A stretch of 23,582 bases of DNA from an archaeon. GTDB taxonomy: Archaea; EX4484-52; B79-G9. How positions within the stretch are numbered: the stretch's first letter is position 1; every line of letters begins with the position of its first letter. The stretch is from the NCBI GenBank assembly GCA_013139905.1, contig WSZW01000108.1, forward strand, positions 1-23,582, read 5' to 3'. The position numbers and the translations under genes are program-made. A model generated the notes under the pieces. It did no database searches. It was not told the DNA's origin and saw nothing but the letters and a program-made list of their open reading frames with translations. Below are positions 1-8,154 of this stretch, piece after piece.

Positions 1-831
1 TTCTGGATAAACTCTAATTCTAATTGTGCCAAAATTTGCATAATCAACTATTTGTTCTCCTTTAGTTCCAATCTCATTATCAATATATTCTCCCCATACA
101 GCCAATTTAAATGACGTATCAATTAAATATGTAGTTTCGGTATTAGTTAAATCTATTGGTGTATTAAGTGCTAAATAGTATGGCGGAATATCTGACCATC
201 CTCGCTTTGATGTAACAAATTCACCGGTAATAGAAGGAGGATTCAAATTTAAAAATGTTAAGTATTTTGAATATTCAAATTTAGATTCACCATCAATTTG
301 CATATCCATTGTTAATGGAATAATTTGCTCAATATCTTCTTCAGTTGTAACATCTACACCAAGTACTTCTACTTTAGGTATTAAATTCCAACCAATTTCT
401 GCAAATCTAATTTCAGTACAATTTAAAGTACATACAATAGAATTTCGTCGTGTTGCACTTTGAGAAAATGATTTAGATAATATTACTAAATCAGATAATG
501 AATTATTTAAATCTGTATTAGTTGTTATAAGATCGAAAATTAAAGTACTATCAGATAAAGCTCGTAAATCATTTAATAATTCTTTAGTTGTAAATTCTTG
601 TTCGAGGTATGTATATGTAGATTGATCCGTTTGCAATAATATATTAATAGTTACAGCTGTTGGTTTACGTGTAGATGTTTGTGAAACAGTTTGACCAGTA
701 ATTGTCGGTTTAGATAAAACGGTATTTGTATCAGTTATTGATATATCTTGAATAGTTGGTATTACAACTTGTTTTTTAATATCACTATCAACTGGTGTAT
801 ATTCTAGTATTGAAAATTTATATTCAGCCAT
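1..831 (-). CDS. Baseplate/tail protein, Dit-like N-terminal part (C-terminus outside window)
   Basis: The frame is open from an ATG at 831 to the window edge, giving 277 residues with no stop, so the 3' end is missing. The start follows a GGAG site about 8 bases upstream and overlaps the end of the tape measure gene by 8 bases, which suggests coupled translation. The protein is rich in beta-strand-type segments. Its middle (about residues 40-130) has a pattern seen in Dit-like or LysM-type baseplate proteins: a strand such as VTINILLQ, a helix ending LRALSDSTLIFDLIT, then SDLVILSKSFSQSATRRN and a strand before RFAEIG. In myoviruses such proteins follow the tape measure and form the hub or inner ring of the baseplate. 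The position agrees, but the exact baseplate role is inferred. Confidence 0.6.
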   Translation of the reverse strand, partial: MAEYKFSILEYTPVDSDIKKQVVIPTIQDISITDTNTVLSKPTITGQTVSQTSTRKPTAVTINILLQTDQSTYTYLEQEFTTKELLNDLRALSDSTLIFDLITTNTDLNNSLSDLVILSKSFSQSATRRNSIVCTLNCTEIRFAEIGWNLIPKVEVLGVDVTTEEDIEQIIPLTMDMQIDGESKFEYSKYLTFLNLNPPSITGEFVTSKRGWSDIPPYYLALNTPIDLTNTETTYLIDTSFKLAVWGEYIDNEIGTKGEQIVDYANFGTIRIRVYPE

Positions 832-2872
832 TATTAACTCCAGTAACAGTAAAGTCTCCAAACGTATTAAGTTGTGTAATCATATCTTCAGGATTATTTA
901 CACCACTCATTTCAACATTGTATGTATGACTAATATATGTATTACTACCAACTCCAGCTCTACGTTCCATACCATATGCAATTTCAGCACGATGTATTTG
1001 ACTTTCTCCATAAGCAAGAGATGCCCCTGCTGCACTTACAGCAATAAATGGTGCTAGTGGGCCACCAAATTTAGCAGCATGATATCCAATCCAAGCAGCT
1101 GTTAATAAGTTAACTAATTTAGCTTCTGCAAACATGTGTTTGGCAGTTACAGATGCTTGGATACCAAATCCAATCATTGCTCCCATAAATCCATATGCCA
1201 TAGCCTGAGCAGTTTTCAACGATGTGGAAAGAGTAACATTAGCTCTTGTTTGATTTTCAGTTAATTTAGTAGATGTTGCTTGAGTTTTATGTGTCGAAAA
1301 TAATGCTACATTATAATTCCAAATTGCAGTTGTAAGATTTACCCATACATCCCTAGCACGTGCATTGGTCATGCTAGCCTGTTCAGTTCTAATTGTAAGT
1401 AACTGTGTTGCACCAGTTACAATTGAAATTGCACCAGTAAATGCTAAAGCGACAGTTACTATTGCTCCAAGTGCTGTAGCGGCAGTTAATATAATTACAC
1501 CAAATGTAGATTTAATAATTGATGGAACTGCTATTAAAGATTTTACAAACATTTCAAGTCCTGCACTAATAACTTTTAAAATTGGAGCAAACATTTCACC
1601 GAATTGTATCATAACTAATTCGAGCGAATTTTTTATTCGTTCAAGCGAATGCCATGCATTGTCAGTAATTTTAGTATATAATTCTGCAGTCGTACCGGCT
1701 TTCATACTTGCAGCACTCACACTTTGCCACAATGATTCTTCAGCACCAAGTAAATTATTAAGAGCATTCTGTGCTGTAACTTTTCCGCCAATTGCAACTG
1801 CTATTTCACGACTAACCCCTTTTAAATCACCACTGGCTTGTGTATATGCACGCAATTTTTTAATAACTTCATCCATATCACGGAAATCTTCATCGACATC
1901 GAGTCCAAACATTCCACGGAAATTATCTCGTACACTTTCTTTTTGGAATTGAGTAAATAGTTGTCTTGTTGCAGCACCAACGTTTTTCATACCTGTAGAT
2001 GAAAGTACACCAAGAATAGTTGAAAATTCTTCTACGGTTGTTCCAGCAATATATGCACTATTAGCAGCATATCCAAACCATGAAGATAAATCTTTAAGTT
2101 CAGCTGTCGATGCATTTGCAACCCCAACCATTGTATCTGTTATGCGAGCTGCCTCACTAAGAGGTATATGGTATGCTTGCATCGTCTTAATTAACACATT
2201 AGACGATTCATTATAATCAATATTTGCAATCGATGCAAGTTCAAGTGATTTACGAAGCGCATCAGTATTTTGAGTAACATCTATTCCAGATGCAGCAAAT
2301 CTTTCAGCTGCTTGTGCAAAGTCTGTTGCACTAAATACTTCTCCTACTGATAGAGCGTAAAGTTCAGTTCTAGACATTACATCGCCGAACTCTTCAGATT
2401 TTACTATAAAATCTGTATATACTTTATCAAATTCAGAGAAAGTAGTAATAGTTTGTTTAAGAGCAGCATTTACAGCACGAATAGCGGGAGCAGCATATAT
2501 CTGTAAAATATGCATTGAAAAACCGGTTTCAAAATGTTCACGAATATTTTTATTTGCGTCTTTTATTTCAGATTCGGTTTTCTTTGTTGATTTTACAGCA
2601 ATACTATGTAGTTTATTCCAGAATTTTCTTGCACTAGATAAACGTCCACTATACATAACATTTGTTGCGCCTATTTTAGCAGAATCTATAGACTTATATT
2701 CTTTACTTTTAAATAATTCCGTTGCTATTTTATCACGCTTTTCAGTTCTACCAAGATTTTTGTCTGATAATAAATTTTTAATAGTAGCTCCAGCTGTTTC
2801 CAACTCTTTCTGCAGAGCTGCTTTGTTTATAATGGGTTCGATAGGAACTTTAATAGGTGAAACTACGACCAT
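824..2872 (-). CDS. Tail tape measure protein
   Basis: The product is 682 residues and is the longest protein of the tail module. It should set tail length and occupy the tail tube lumen before DNA ejection. About residues 165-330 resemble the TP901-type tape measure core: a helical segment with FAQAAERFAASGID, then a repeat-like run around ATRQLFTQFQKES. Two hydrophobic Ala/Gly/Val-rich segments lie at about residues 449-490 and 582-622, as is common in tape measure proteins. The N-terminal 160 residues are charged and helical. It follows the two tail chaperone frames by 12 bases, as is usual. The upstream ribosome site is weak (GGT about 10 bases before ATG). It is short for a tape measure, which suggests a modest tail length. 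The assignment is secure by order and composition. Confidence 0.88.
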   Translation of the reverse strand: MVVVSPIKVPIEPIINKAALQKELETAGATIKNLLSDKNLGRTEKRDKIATELFKSKEYKSIDSAKIGATNVMYSGRLSSARKFWNKLHSIAVKSTKKTESEIKDANKNIREHFETGFSMHILQIYAAPAIRAVNAALKQTITTFSEFDKVYTDFIVKSEEFGDVMSRTELYALSVGEVFSATDFAQAAERFAASGIDVTQNTDALRKSLELASIANIDYNESSNVLIKTMQAYHIPLSEAARITDTMVGVANASTAELKDLSSWFGYAANSAYIAGTTVEEFSTILGVLSSTGMKNVGAATRQLFTQFQKESVRDNFRGMFGLDVDEDFRDMDEVIKKLRAYTQASGDLKGVSREIAVAIGGKVTAQNALNNLLGAEESLWQSVSAASMKAGTTAELYTKITDNAWHSLERIKNSLELVMIQFGEMFAPILKVISAGLEMFVKSLIAVPSIIKSTFGVIILTAATALGAIVTVALAFTGAISIVTGATQLLTIRTEQASMTNARARDVWVNLTTAIWNYNVALFSTHKTQATSTKLTENQTRANVTLSTSLKTAQAMAYGFMGAMIGFGIQASVTAKHMFAEAKLVNLLTAAWIGYHAAKFGGPLAPFIAVSAAGASLAYGESQIHRAEIAYGMERRAGVGSNTYISHTYNVEMSGVNNPEDMITQLNTFGDFTVTGVNNG

Positions 2873-2884
2873 ATATTATACCAA

Positions 2885-3160
2885 CTATAAATACATACCT
2901 TTTATCATATCAACTTTATTATGAACCGATTCTAAACTATCTCCAGACTTTATTGTAAATGTATTTGAATTTAAATTTTTCGGTTCTTCGTCTTGCATTT
3001 CTTTCATTTCATCACTATATCGTTGTGCACAATATTGCATGAAATAAATTTGTATATACGTTAACTCTGAAATATTTTTTGATAAACTAAAATGTAATCT
3101 ATCCGAATGTAAGAGGAAATCTAATTGACGTCCTCTATTCGTCTTCGCGAAATTCTTCAA
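2885..3160 (-). CDS. Tail assembly chaperone, downstream frame (probable frameshift extension)
   Basis: This is a 91-codon open frame overlapping the end of the upstream chaperone gene. The only start-like codon near its 5' end is a TTG at 3160 with no ribosome site. In its own frame a TAG lies three codons further up. It therefore looks like a C-terminal extension reached by ribosomal frameshifting and not a separately started gene. Relative to the upstream gene it is in the +1 (equivalently -2) frame. A slip at TTT-C (3152-3149) would give a fusion of about 238 residues. The segment is helical and polar (YIQIYFMQYCAQRYSDEMK). Paired chaperone frames directly before the tape measure gene are a conserved arrangement in tailed phages, for example lambda G/GT, or the -2 shift described for Mu. 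The coding frame is real, but the expression mode is inferred. Confidence 0.7.
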   Translation of the reverse strand: MKNFAKTNRGRQLDFLLHSDRLHFSLSKNISELTYIQIYFMQYCAQRYSDEMKEMQDEEPKNLNSNTFTIKSGDSLESVHNKVDMIKGMYL

Positions 3161-3602
3161 CTTCGGCTATCACATCCATATCATAGCCGCTTACACGTTT
3201 AATTTCATCTGCTAATTCTTTGATACCAGAAAGTTTACTAATATCATCAATCGTAATTTTTTCATCAGAAAAATCTTGTATTGCAGTCAGTACAATACTA
3301 CATGCAACTGCAGCATTACCTTGTACAATTTGTGTAAAATCGATATTTACAATATCTATTGAATCTTTATTATCTTCTTCTTTATCTTCTTCTTCTTTAT
3401 CTCCTTTTTTATTATCACCAAGATTCATAATATAATCACATGTTGCTTGGTCAGTAATAGTGGTAAGTAAAAGAGATTCAGATTCATCCATTTCTAAATC
3501 TGTCAATGGACGGTAATAAACAGTACCGGCCGGAAGTTCATATTCGAAAACTAACTCTTTCCCCTTTTGAATAAGAGTATTAATATTAAATTTTTGTGTC
3601 AT
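3135..3602 (-). CDS. Tail assembly chaperone, upstream frame
   Basis: The product is 155 residues and has a good ribosome site (GGAGGCA, 6 bases before ATG). It lies between the tube gene and the tape measure gene, the standard place for the tail chaperone that coats the tape measure during tail assembly. The N-terminal part carries an LVFEYELPAGTVYYRPLTD segment, like the beta-strand lead of other myovirus chaperones. A very acidic, lysine/glutamate-rich linker lies at about residues 62-80 (GDNKKGDKEEEDKEEDNKD), and the C-terminal part is helical. The last eleven codons overlap the downstream frame, and the TTT-C site near residue 151 is the best slip candidate. No enzymatic motif is visible. 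The role comes from position and architecture and not from a strong family match. Confidence 0.75.
   Translation of the reverse strand: MTQKFNINTLIQKGKELVFEYELPAGTVYYRPLTDLEMDESESLLLTTITDQATCDYIMNLGDNKKGDKEEEDKEEDNKDSIDIVNIDFTQIVQGNAAVACSIVLTAIQDFSDEKITIDDISKLSGIKELADEIKRVSGYDMDVIAEVEEFREDE
3147..3155 (-). promoter_or_regulatory. Candidate +1/-2 programmed frameshift site
   Basis: The two chaperone frames share a usable window from about 3166 to the TAG at 3135-3137. Within it the upstream frame reads GAA-TTT-CGC-GAA. A tRNA-Phe on TTT could re-pair one base forward on TTC, and translation would then continue with GCG AAG ACG in the second frame. I see no classical -1 heptamer, and the frame relation excludes a simple -1 shift. 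The exact slip codon is a guess within this short window. Confidence 0.4.
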
Positions 3603-3623
3603 AAAGTGCCTCCGTATTTATAT

Positions 3624-4052
3624 TTAAATTGTTCCATCATCTGTTTCAAATGTTACATCTAAACAGATACCTGAAAAAGACATTACAGGTGCAGAACCAT
3701 CATTTGAGATATCACTAGGACTTACATTTGTGAATTTACAACGTGGAAATGCAACAGAATTAAATGCCCATTGGTCATTTTCATCCTGTTCCTCAATATC
3801 TATACTAAATTCAGTACGATTCTTTGCCGCACTTAACATATTTCGCATTACGTTAACATTAAGAGCTTTAGCTGTAAAATCGAAAGTAAATCTTCGACTT
3901 TTAGCTTCAAATCCAATGTTTTCAGCATCAATACTATCAATCACATCGTGTGGTGTGTCGATTTTTGGTGTAAAGTTATCAATTGGTTGAATTATTTCCT
4001 GAGTTTCATCAACTGTAAACTTAACAACCAATCTTGAATTCCAATCTGCCAT
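3624..4052 (-). CDS. Tail tube protein
   Basis: The product is 142 residues, expressed from GGTGAT 6 bases before ATG, and lies directly downstream of the sheath gene. In contractile tails the tube gene follows the sheath gene, and the size fits the usual 130-170 residues. The sequence has the strand-rich, acidic pattern of tube subunits: an N-terminal SRLVVKFTVDETQEII, a central RFTFDFTAKALNVN and a C-terminal VMSFSGICLDVTFETDDG. The subunits would stack as hexameric rings inside the sheath and carry the genome during ejection. The spacing to the sheath is 10 bases, so the two are co-transcribed and probably co-translated. The assignment rests on order, length and composition. Confidence 0.8.
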   Translation of the reverse strand: MADWNSRLVVKFTVDETQEIIQPIDNFTPKIDTPHDVIDSIDAENIGFEAKSRRFTFDFTAKALNVNVMRNMLSAAKNRTEFSIDIEEQDENDQWAFNSVAFPRCKFTNVSPSDISNDGSAPVMSFSGICLDVTFETDDGTI

Positions 4053-4062
4053 ATTAAATCAC

Positions 4063-5154
4063 CTATGCTGTAAATTTAAGTTCAACATTAATTGTACGAG
4101 TTGTTCCAGAATACTCTACTGATACTGTTGTATCAACCGTACTTGTGGTCCGTGCTGTAGTTATCAATAAATTTTCTGCATCTGACCGCGAATTAACATC
4201 TTTAATTAATGCTAACATTACAGGTATATTAATTGTATACGATTCAATTTCTCCGGCATTAACAGCAGTTTGCAAAATTGCTCCCATTTTACCATTTAAA
4301 ACTGAAAGACCTGTTTTACTAATTCTAATATTTCCGATAACGGTTGGATTAGTAAGACCAGCTTTTAATTTATATGTAATGTCATCTAAAGTTCTACGTA
4401 CATCTACACGGTAAATTCCACCTGCAACTGTACCAAGTGTGTAATCAGTACCAAGTACATATCCCGTTCCTGTTAAGTACAATGGATCAATAATTGGATT
4501 CAGTTGCGCCGTGTCAAGAGAAGATATTTGTGCAGTTGTAAACTGTGATGTCTGTACAATATTTGAGGTTGATTTTAAAATAGGGGATTCCCACTGTTTA
4601 ATACTAGCAAGTAATCCAGCTACAGATGGTGCTACATCTGATGCACTCTTATGTGCTACACCAAACATTCTTGTTTTATTTGCTGCAAGCATATTAGTAA
4701 TTGCTGTAGGTGCAGTATCTGCATCTTCATCTTGATCAAGAGCGAAAACTCCTACTCGTTCTGTTCCAGCCGCATCTACATGTGCTGCTAATGCATCTGA
4801 TATATATGCAATAGCATCTGTTTCTGGTGTTGCTGCTAAAGCGACTATCTGAACATCTATATTAACCAATTCTGCAAGAGCTGTTTCTACTGCATTAAGA
4901 TTTTTAGTTGCTCCAAGATTAACTGCATAAACACTCGATGCTCCGTTTGCAAATGCATTTTTAACTCCAATTGATAATTCACTATCAGTTGGATACAGTG
5001 CATCTACTTCTGCATAGTTACCGAGTCTGACTGGTGTAGTAGATGATCCACTAACAACAGCAGTTCCGACAATAGCAACGGTTCCGAAATCTCGTGCTTG
5101 TACTTGATAAAGTGCACTTGTATCAACCGTGACATTAACAAATTGTATTGCCAT
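4063..5154 (-). CDS. Contractile tail sheath protein
   Basis: The product is 363 residues with a GGAG ribosome site about 8 bases before ATG. The N-terminal half carries VQARDFGTVAIVGTAVV and SELSIGVKNAFANGASSVYAVN, the typical start of sheath proteins: an evasive strand, then a helix that packs beside the next subunit, with Ala-rich alternating strands and helices. The C-terminal part (about residues 255-363) has the conserved sheath core, with VDVRRTLDDITYKLKAGL, a long helix and a closing strand TRTINVELKF that would donate to neighbouring subunits. It is smaller than T4 gp18 and near the size of P2- or Mu-like minimal sheaths. Its presence defines the virus as a myovirus type. It is followed by the tube gene, as expected. 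Confidence 0.9.
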   Translation of the reverse strand: MAIQFVNVTVDTSALYQVQARDFGTVAIVGTAVVSGSSTTPVRLGNYAEVDALYPTDSELSIGVKNAFANGASSVYAVNLGATKNLNAVETALAELVNIDVQIVALAATPETDAIAYISDALAAHVDAAGTERVGVFALDQDEDADTAPTAITNMLAANKTRMFGVAHKSASDVAPSVAGLLASIKQWESPILKSTSNIVQTSQFTTAQISSLDTAQLNPIIDPLYLTGTGYVLGTDYTLGTVAGGIYRVDVRRTLDDITYKLKAGLTNPTVIGNIRISKTGLSVLNGKMGAILQTAVNAGEIESYTINIPVMLALIKDVNSRSDAENLLITTARTTSTVDTTVSVEYSGTTRTINVELKFTA

Positions 5155-5179
5155 AATTTGATTCTCCGTTATATTATAT

Positions 5180-5956
5180 TTAAGGTATTGTATGTATTTC
5201 TAAGTAATTGCTTCCAGACATCGTTAACACCGATCCGCTCATCACGGGGCCTTCCTCATCTGTTAATGCTCTGGACCATTCAAATGTATATCTTATATCG
5301 ACATCAAATGTTATGATATTTAGATTATCAATAGCGATATCATCTGTTAAATCTATAGCGCTTGATATATCAATTATTGATGCGCCATATTCATGTAAAT
5401 AAGTTGGAAAGTTTAATTCAACCCATTTCGCAAGATATTCTGCAATTTCAGTTGCAATCCAATATCCTCGTTCACGATATGAGTAATTAATTGTAAATGT
5501 TTCTGAATCATTTGGAGTAGTTCCAATCCATTCAATTTGTGATTTATTTGTAATAATTCGATAATCTATATTTTCTACAAATATAGTTGTACCGGCAGTA
5601 AGACTTGTTACTGATAAAATAGGATTATGATTAGTTGTATAAATATTTGTTCCTATTGTATAAATATGTTCTTCAGATATAGTAGTAGTCACATCATTTG
5701 ATCCAATCATAAATCTAGCAGTTCCACGATAAACTTTACTTTTAGTAAGAATTTCGCTTGTAATATTATACATTTCATCTGCAGATCTATAATATGGAAG
5801 CATATCTAATGGAAATCGTAAATTTACTACAGTTCCATTATAAGTATTAAATGGAAATAATCCGACAGTCTTTATTGAAGTTATATTATTATTATTAACT
5901 GTGTATTCTGTTGGAATATTATCAAAAATTGTACGTTTAAGTTCGGCAGGTATCAT
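5180..5956 (-). CDS. Probable tail terminator / tail completion protein
   Basis: The product is 258 residues. ATG overlaps the stop of the gp10-like gene (ATGA) and has a GAGGTAAGAG ribosome site. It lies between the neck genes and the sheath, where the tail terminator is normally encoded. The C-terminal half has a helix, YWIATEIAEYLAKWVELNFP, followed by strands ending in ITFDVDIRYTFEWSR, which fits the helix-plus-sheet fold of tail terminators. The middle (about residues 75-160) holds an inserted strand-rich segment including TIFVENIDYRIITN and IEWIGTTPN, ending FTINYSYRERGYW. Similar 'given value / defined at position' strands occur in several tail and neck proteins. The protein is about 100 residues longer than common terminators because of this segment. 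The role is inferred mainly from gene order. Confidence 0.5.
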   Translation of the reverse strand: MIPAELKRTIFDNIPTEYTVNNNNITSIKTVGLFPFNTYNGTVVNLRFPLDMLPYYRSADEMYNITSEILTKSKVYRGTARFMIGSNDVTTTISEEHIYTIGTNIYTTNHNPILSVTSLTAGTTIFVENIDYRIITNKSQIEWIGTTPNDSETFTINYSYRERGYWIATEIAEYLAKWVELNFPTYLHEYGASIIDISSAIDLTDDIAIDNLNIITFDVDIRYTFEWSRALTDEEGPVMSGSVLTMSGSNYLEIHTIP

Positions 5957-6663
5957 CTCTTACCTCGCATATATTTCTTACCAGCCGCATCCCATTCAAA
6001 ATAAAATTCTGAAGATGTACCATTTTGTTTAATTCTACCAACTGCTGTAAATCCTATATCTGTTTTATATGTAGATTTAATACCAGATTTAGTTCCAGCT
6101 GATACAATACTATCACCTTTTATATATTTCTGAATAATTCTACCATGTATAAAATGATTCCAATCATCAGATATAATTTTATTTGCTTCATATCCAATTT
6201 CAATTGCTGCTTGTTTAAAAACTGGTCTTGCTGGAACAGCCGTGCCCTTTGCTGTAAATCCATATTCATGTAATGCTGCTAAAGCTTTAACGGACTTTGC
6301 ACCCTTCGTTCCATGTGCAATGTGTATATCATTTTCCTCTACACCTAATTCAAGTATATCAGCTCTGCCTGGTAAATGTTTATAAACAACTTTTACACTA
6401 GATAATAGTTTACCAGTTTCAATTAAAACTTTACTATTACCAGCAATAGATATGCCACGTTCAGTACGATTATCTATAGTTTGCGATTTTAAATCTCGCA
6501 TTCTATCATCAAGCAATAAATCAATGACTTTCCATGCCCACGCCTCACCTATATCAAGTGAAACTTCTTTGGAAAATTCTGCAACAATAACACCAGCCAT
6601 GTCATCAATTTCGTGTTCGAGTTCTTTCATTACACGATTAAGTGAATCTCTATAACTACTCAT
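5953..6663 (-). CDS. HK97 gp10-like neck/tail-connector protein
   Basis: The product is 236 residues with GAGGT about 8 bases before ATG. The start overlaps the previous stop by 4 bases. The recognisable part is residues about 80-170. It contains LIETGKLLSSVKVVYKH and, after a strand pair, ALAALHEYGFTAKG with VPARPVFKQAA. The last two together are the signature of gp10-like proteins (E-G after a helix, then V-P-A-R-P-x-F). This family forms part of the neck or tail top where head and tail are joined. The N-terminal helix (residues 1-40) is acidic. About 65 extra C-terminal residues, basic and ending in RGKR, are not part of the usual family length. The neighbours, a stopper-like gene upstream and a terminator-like gene downstream, fit. 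Confidence 0.72.
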   Translation of the reverse strand: MSSYRDSLNRVMKELEHEIDDMAGVIVAEFSKEVSLDIGEAWAWKVIDLLLDDRMRDLKSQTIDNRTERGISIAGNSKVLIETGKLLSSVKVVYKHLPGRADILELGVEENDIHIAHGTKGAKSVKALAALHEYGFTAKGTAVPARPVFKQAAIEIGYEANKIISDDWNHFIHGRIIQKYIKGDSIVSAGTKSGIKSTYKTDIGFTAVGRIKQNGTSSEFYFEWDAAGKKYMRGKR

Positions 6664-7010
6664 GCTATAACCTCGCGTTCTGCAAAGTATTTTTTATATC
6701 CACCATCAAGCGAATAATCAATAATATCAGTAATAATCCAAATTGTTAAATTTTGATCTTGAACTCGATCCTTAACATTAAGTTCAGTTTCAGATATTGG
6801 TACATATAATTTAGATTTACCAGCAGCAACAAGTCCTACTTTCATATGTTGTAAATCTTCAGAAGTTAAAGGTTGTAATGAACCTTTAAATGATATACTT
6901 GTATCTGAACTTTTTGTCCAAAATCCCTGTGCATCTATAAATCCATCATCAACAAGTTTTGTGAACGTAGATGAAATACTAATAATTGCATCTGTCATAT
7001 CTTGTATCAT
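6660..7010 (-). CDS. Head-closure (stopper) protein
   Basis: The product is 116 residues, the first gene after promoter P1, with AGGTG 6 bases before ATG. The order of elements fits head-closure proteins of the SPP1 gp16 / HK97 type: SFKGSLQPLTSEDLQHMKVG, then KLYVPISETELNVKDRV, then a strand pair TIWIITDIIDYSLDGGYKKY. In that family the first element is typically 'kG.lqP....L', followed by the strand with D before the loop and a closing 'i.d....gyy'. The protein would seal the DNA exit channel below the adaptor ring and dock the tail. It is separated from the adaptor gene by the promoter, yet sits next to it as expected. Confidence 0.68.
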   Translation of the reverse strand: MIQDMTDAIISISSTFTKLVDDGFIDAQGFWTKSSDTSISFKGSLQPLTSEDLQHMKVGLVAAGKSKLYVPISETELNVKDRVQDQNLTIWIITDIIDYSLDGGYKKYFAEREVIA

Positions 7011-7054
7011 TATACACCTGTTGTGTGATAGGAAAATTGGAGGAATAATAATTT

Positions 7055-7104
7055 CCCCTCACTATATATATGTTTTATGTATTTAACCAACCTATATAAA
7101 CCTT
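7055..7104 (-). promoter_or_regulatory. Promoter P1, neck and tail operon
   Basis: On the minus strand a purine-rich AGAAAGG precedes TTTATATA (7100-7093). After exactly 17 bases comes AAACATATATATAGTGAGGGG down to 7055. The same TATA box, the same 17-base spacer and the same downstream block occur at three other operon starts in the window. By archaeal spacing the start site would fall in or just before the second AT run, so the GTGAGGGG part would be transcribed. The upstream purines overlap the stop codon of the adaptor gene. No terminator separates the two operons, so read-through is likely. Confidence 0.75.
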
Positions 7105-7105
7105 T

Positions 7106-7951
7106 CTATTCTTTAGCTCGATAAAATCCTTGTTTAAAATTATCTATTAATTTAGTGTACTTAGCTTCTGCTTTCATGTATGTATCTTTTAATAATGTTG
7201 CAGATTTTGTACCAGTATCTATAGTAATATCGCCAATTTTTACTTTTTGCGCATTACTAGATCCAGTTGCATATGTATACTGTTCTTCAAAATGATTAGC
7301 CGCAATTTTATATACAAGCATAGTAAGTAAACTATCAGTTTCTATTCTACGTCTAGTCATATAATAGTTCATTTTAATTTGTTCTGTTGCCAATAATGTT
7401 CTACTTAATTCTATATATCGTTCATCAATATCAATTGTAGTTGGAATAATTGAAATTTTATCACTATATGCATACACAGGTATTGTTTGTAAATAAAAAT
7501 CTACATCCAGTGTAGATATGGCTCCACCATTATTTTTATCATAAAAATATCTATTAGGAAGAGTGTATATACCATCAGCTGAGTACACTAATATTTCTCC
7601 ATATACATATTCGCAAATATCAAGTCGAATATCATGTTGTGCAGTTGGTATAAGATTTATAATAACTGCATCTGATAAATCCGCTTCTGGTATTTGAACT
7701 AAATTCCGAACAAGATTTATAACTTGTTTTTCAAATGGAATAATAACAGTAAGTGATGATTCTATAATACCATCTGTAAAAGATATTTTATAAAATTTTG
7801 TATAATCCCCTGTAATATCTACATATTCAAGAATTGTTGAAAGATCAGTATCAACAATGGTATACGTTCCGTCAATTGTATCTGAACGATATATATTAAC
7901 TGTAATAAGAGTAACATCTGCATTAGTTGGTAAAAGTAAGAGTGAGCTCAT
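7106..7951 (-). CDS. Head-tail adaptor protein with FN3-like N-terminal domain
   Basis: The product is 281 residues from the ATG at 7951. A GTG at 7960 is in frame but sits directly on the GGAGTG site, whereas the ATG has the ideal 8-base spacing, so I prefer the ATG. Residues about 8-70 look like a fibronectin type III fold (VNIYRSDTIDGTYTIVDTD, then TKFYKISFTDG). The rest resembles the gp6/gp15-like adaptor fold. It has a helix DAVIINLIPTAQHDIRLD, an inserted strand-rich part (about 115-195), then helices DSLLTMLVYKIAANHFEEQY and KDTYMKAEAKYTKLIDNF. Adaptors bind under the portal ring, and the stopper gene comes next, as usual. The FN3 fusion is less common and may face outward. The assignment is by fold pattern and order. 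Confidence 0.55.
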   Translation of the reverse strand: MSSLLLLPTNADVTLITVNIYRSDTIDGTYTIVDTDLSTILEYVDITGDYTKFYKISFTDGIIESSLTVIIPFEKQVINLVRNLVQIPEADLSDAVIINLIPTAQHDIRLDICEYVYGEILVYSADGIYTLPNRYFYDKNNGGAISTLDVDFYLQTIPVYAYSDKISIIPTTIDIDERYIELSRTLLATEQIKMNYYMTRRRIETDSLLTMLVYKIAANHFEEQYTYATGSSNAQKVKIGDITIDTGTKSATLLKDTYMKAEAKYTKLIDNFKQGFYRAKE

Positions 7952-7956
7952 GAGCT

Positions 7957-8154
7957 TCACTCCTTAAATATTCTAATTAATTTTGCAATTATATTTATAG
8001 TTTCTTCTGGAGAAACATTACCATCTTCAGTAACATCTTCTATATCTGCCATAAAGTCTACAAATTCTTTCTTACTTACACGCTGCGTATATCCATATAC
8101 TATTCCAACTATACCTACTACGATTGGCCAATATTGTTCAATTAATTCTAACAT
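7957..8154 (-). CDS. Small single-helix membrane protein with EF-hand-like loop
   Basis: The product is 65 residues with a GGAGATGA ribosome site, and it overlaps the previous gene by 7 bases. Residues 8-23 (YWPIVVGIVGIVYGYT) form one membrane segment. A basic patch (QRVSKKE) and an acidic C-terminal half follow. The acidic part includes DVTEDGNVSPEE, which matches an EF-hand loop pattern (D at 1, D at 5, G at 6, hydrophobic at 8, E at 12) except that position 3 is T. Small phage membrane proteins with such a 'DGxxxxEE' tail are often grouped with holins, but no lysis enzyme lies nearby. Its exact role is unknown. Its stop overlaps the possible GTG of the adaptor gene. Confidence 0.65.
   Translation of the reverse strand: MLELIEQYWPIVVGIVGIVYGYTQRVSKKEFVDFMADIEDVTEDGNVSPEETINIIAKLIRIFKE

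Noticed and set aside
1365..1952. Open frame of 195 codons on the plus strand
   Set aside because: It lies fully inside the tape measure gene on the opposite strand and mirrors its Ala/Val-rich codons. It has no promoter or ribosome site.
7055..7104. Promoter for a T7-like single-subunit RNA polymerase
   Set aside because: The TATAG...GGG end resembles such promoters, but the TTTATATA box at fixed distance with purines before it fits archaeal TBP/TFB use better. No polymerase gene is visible here.
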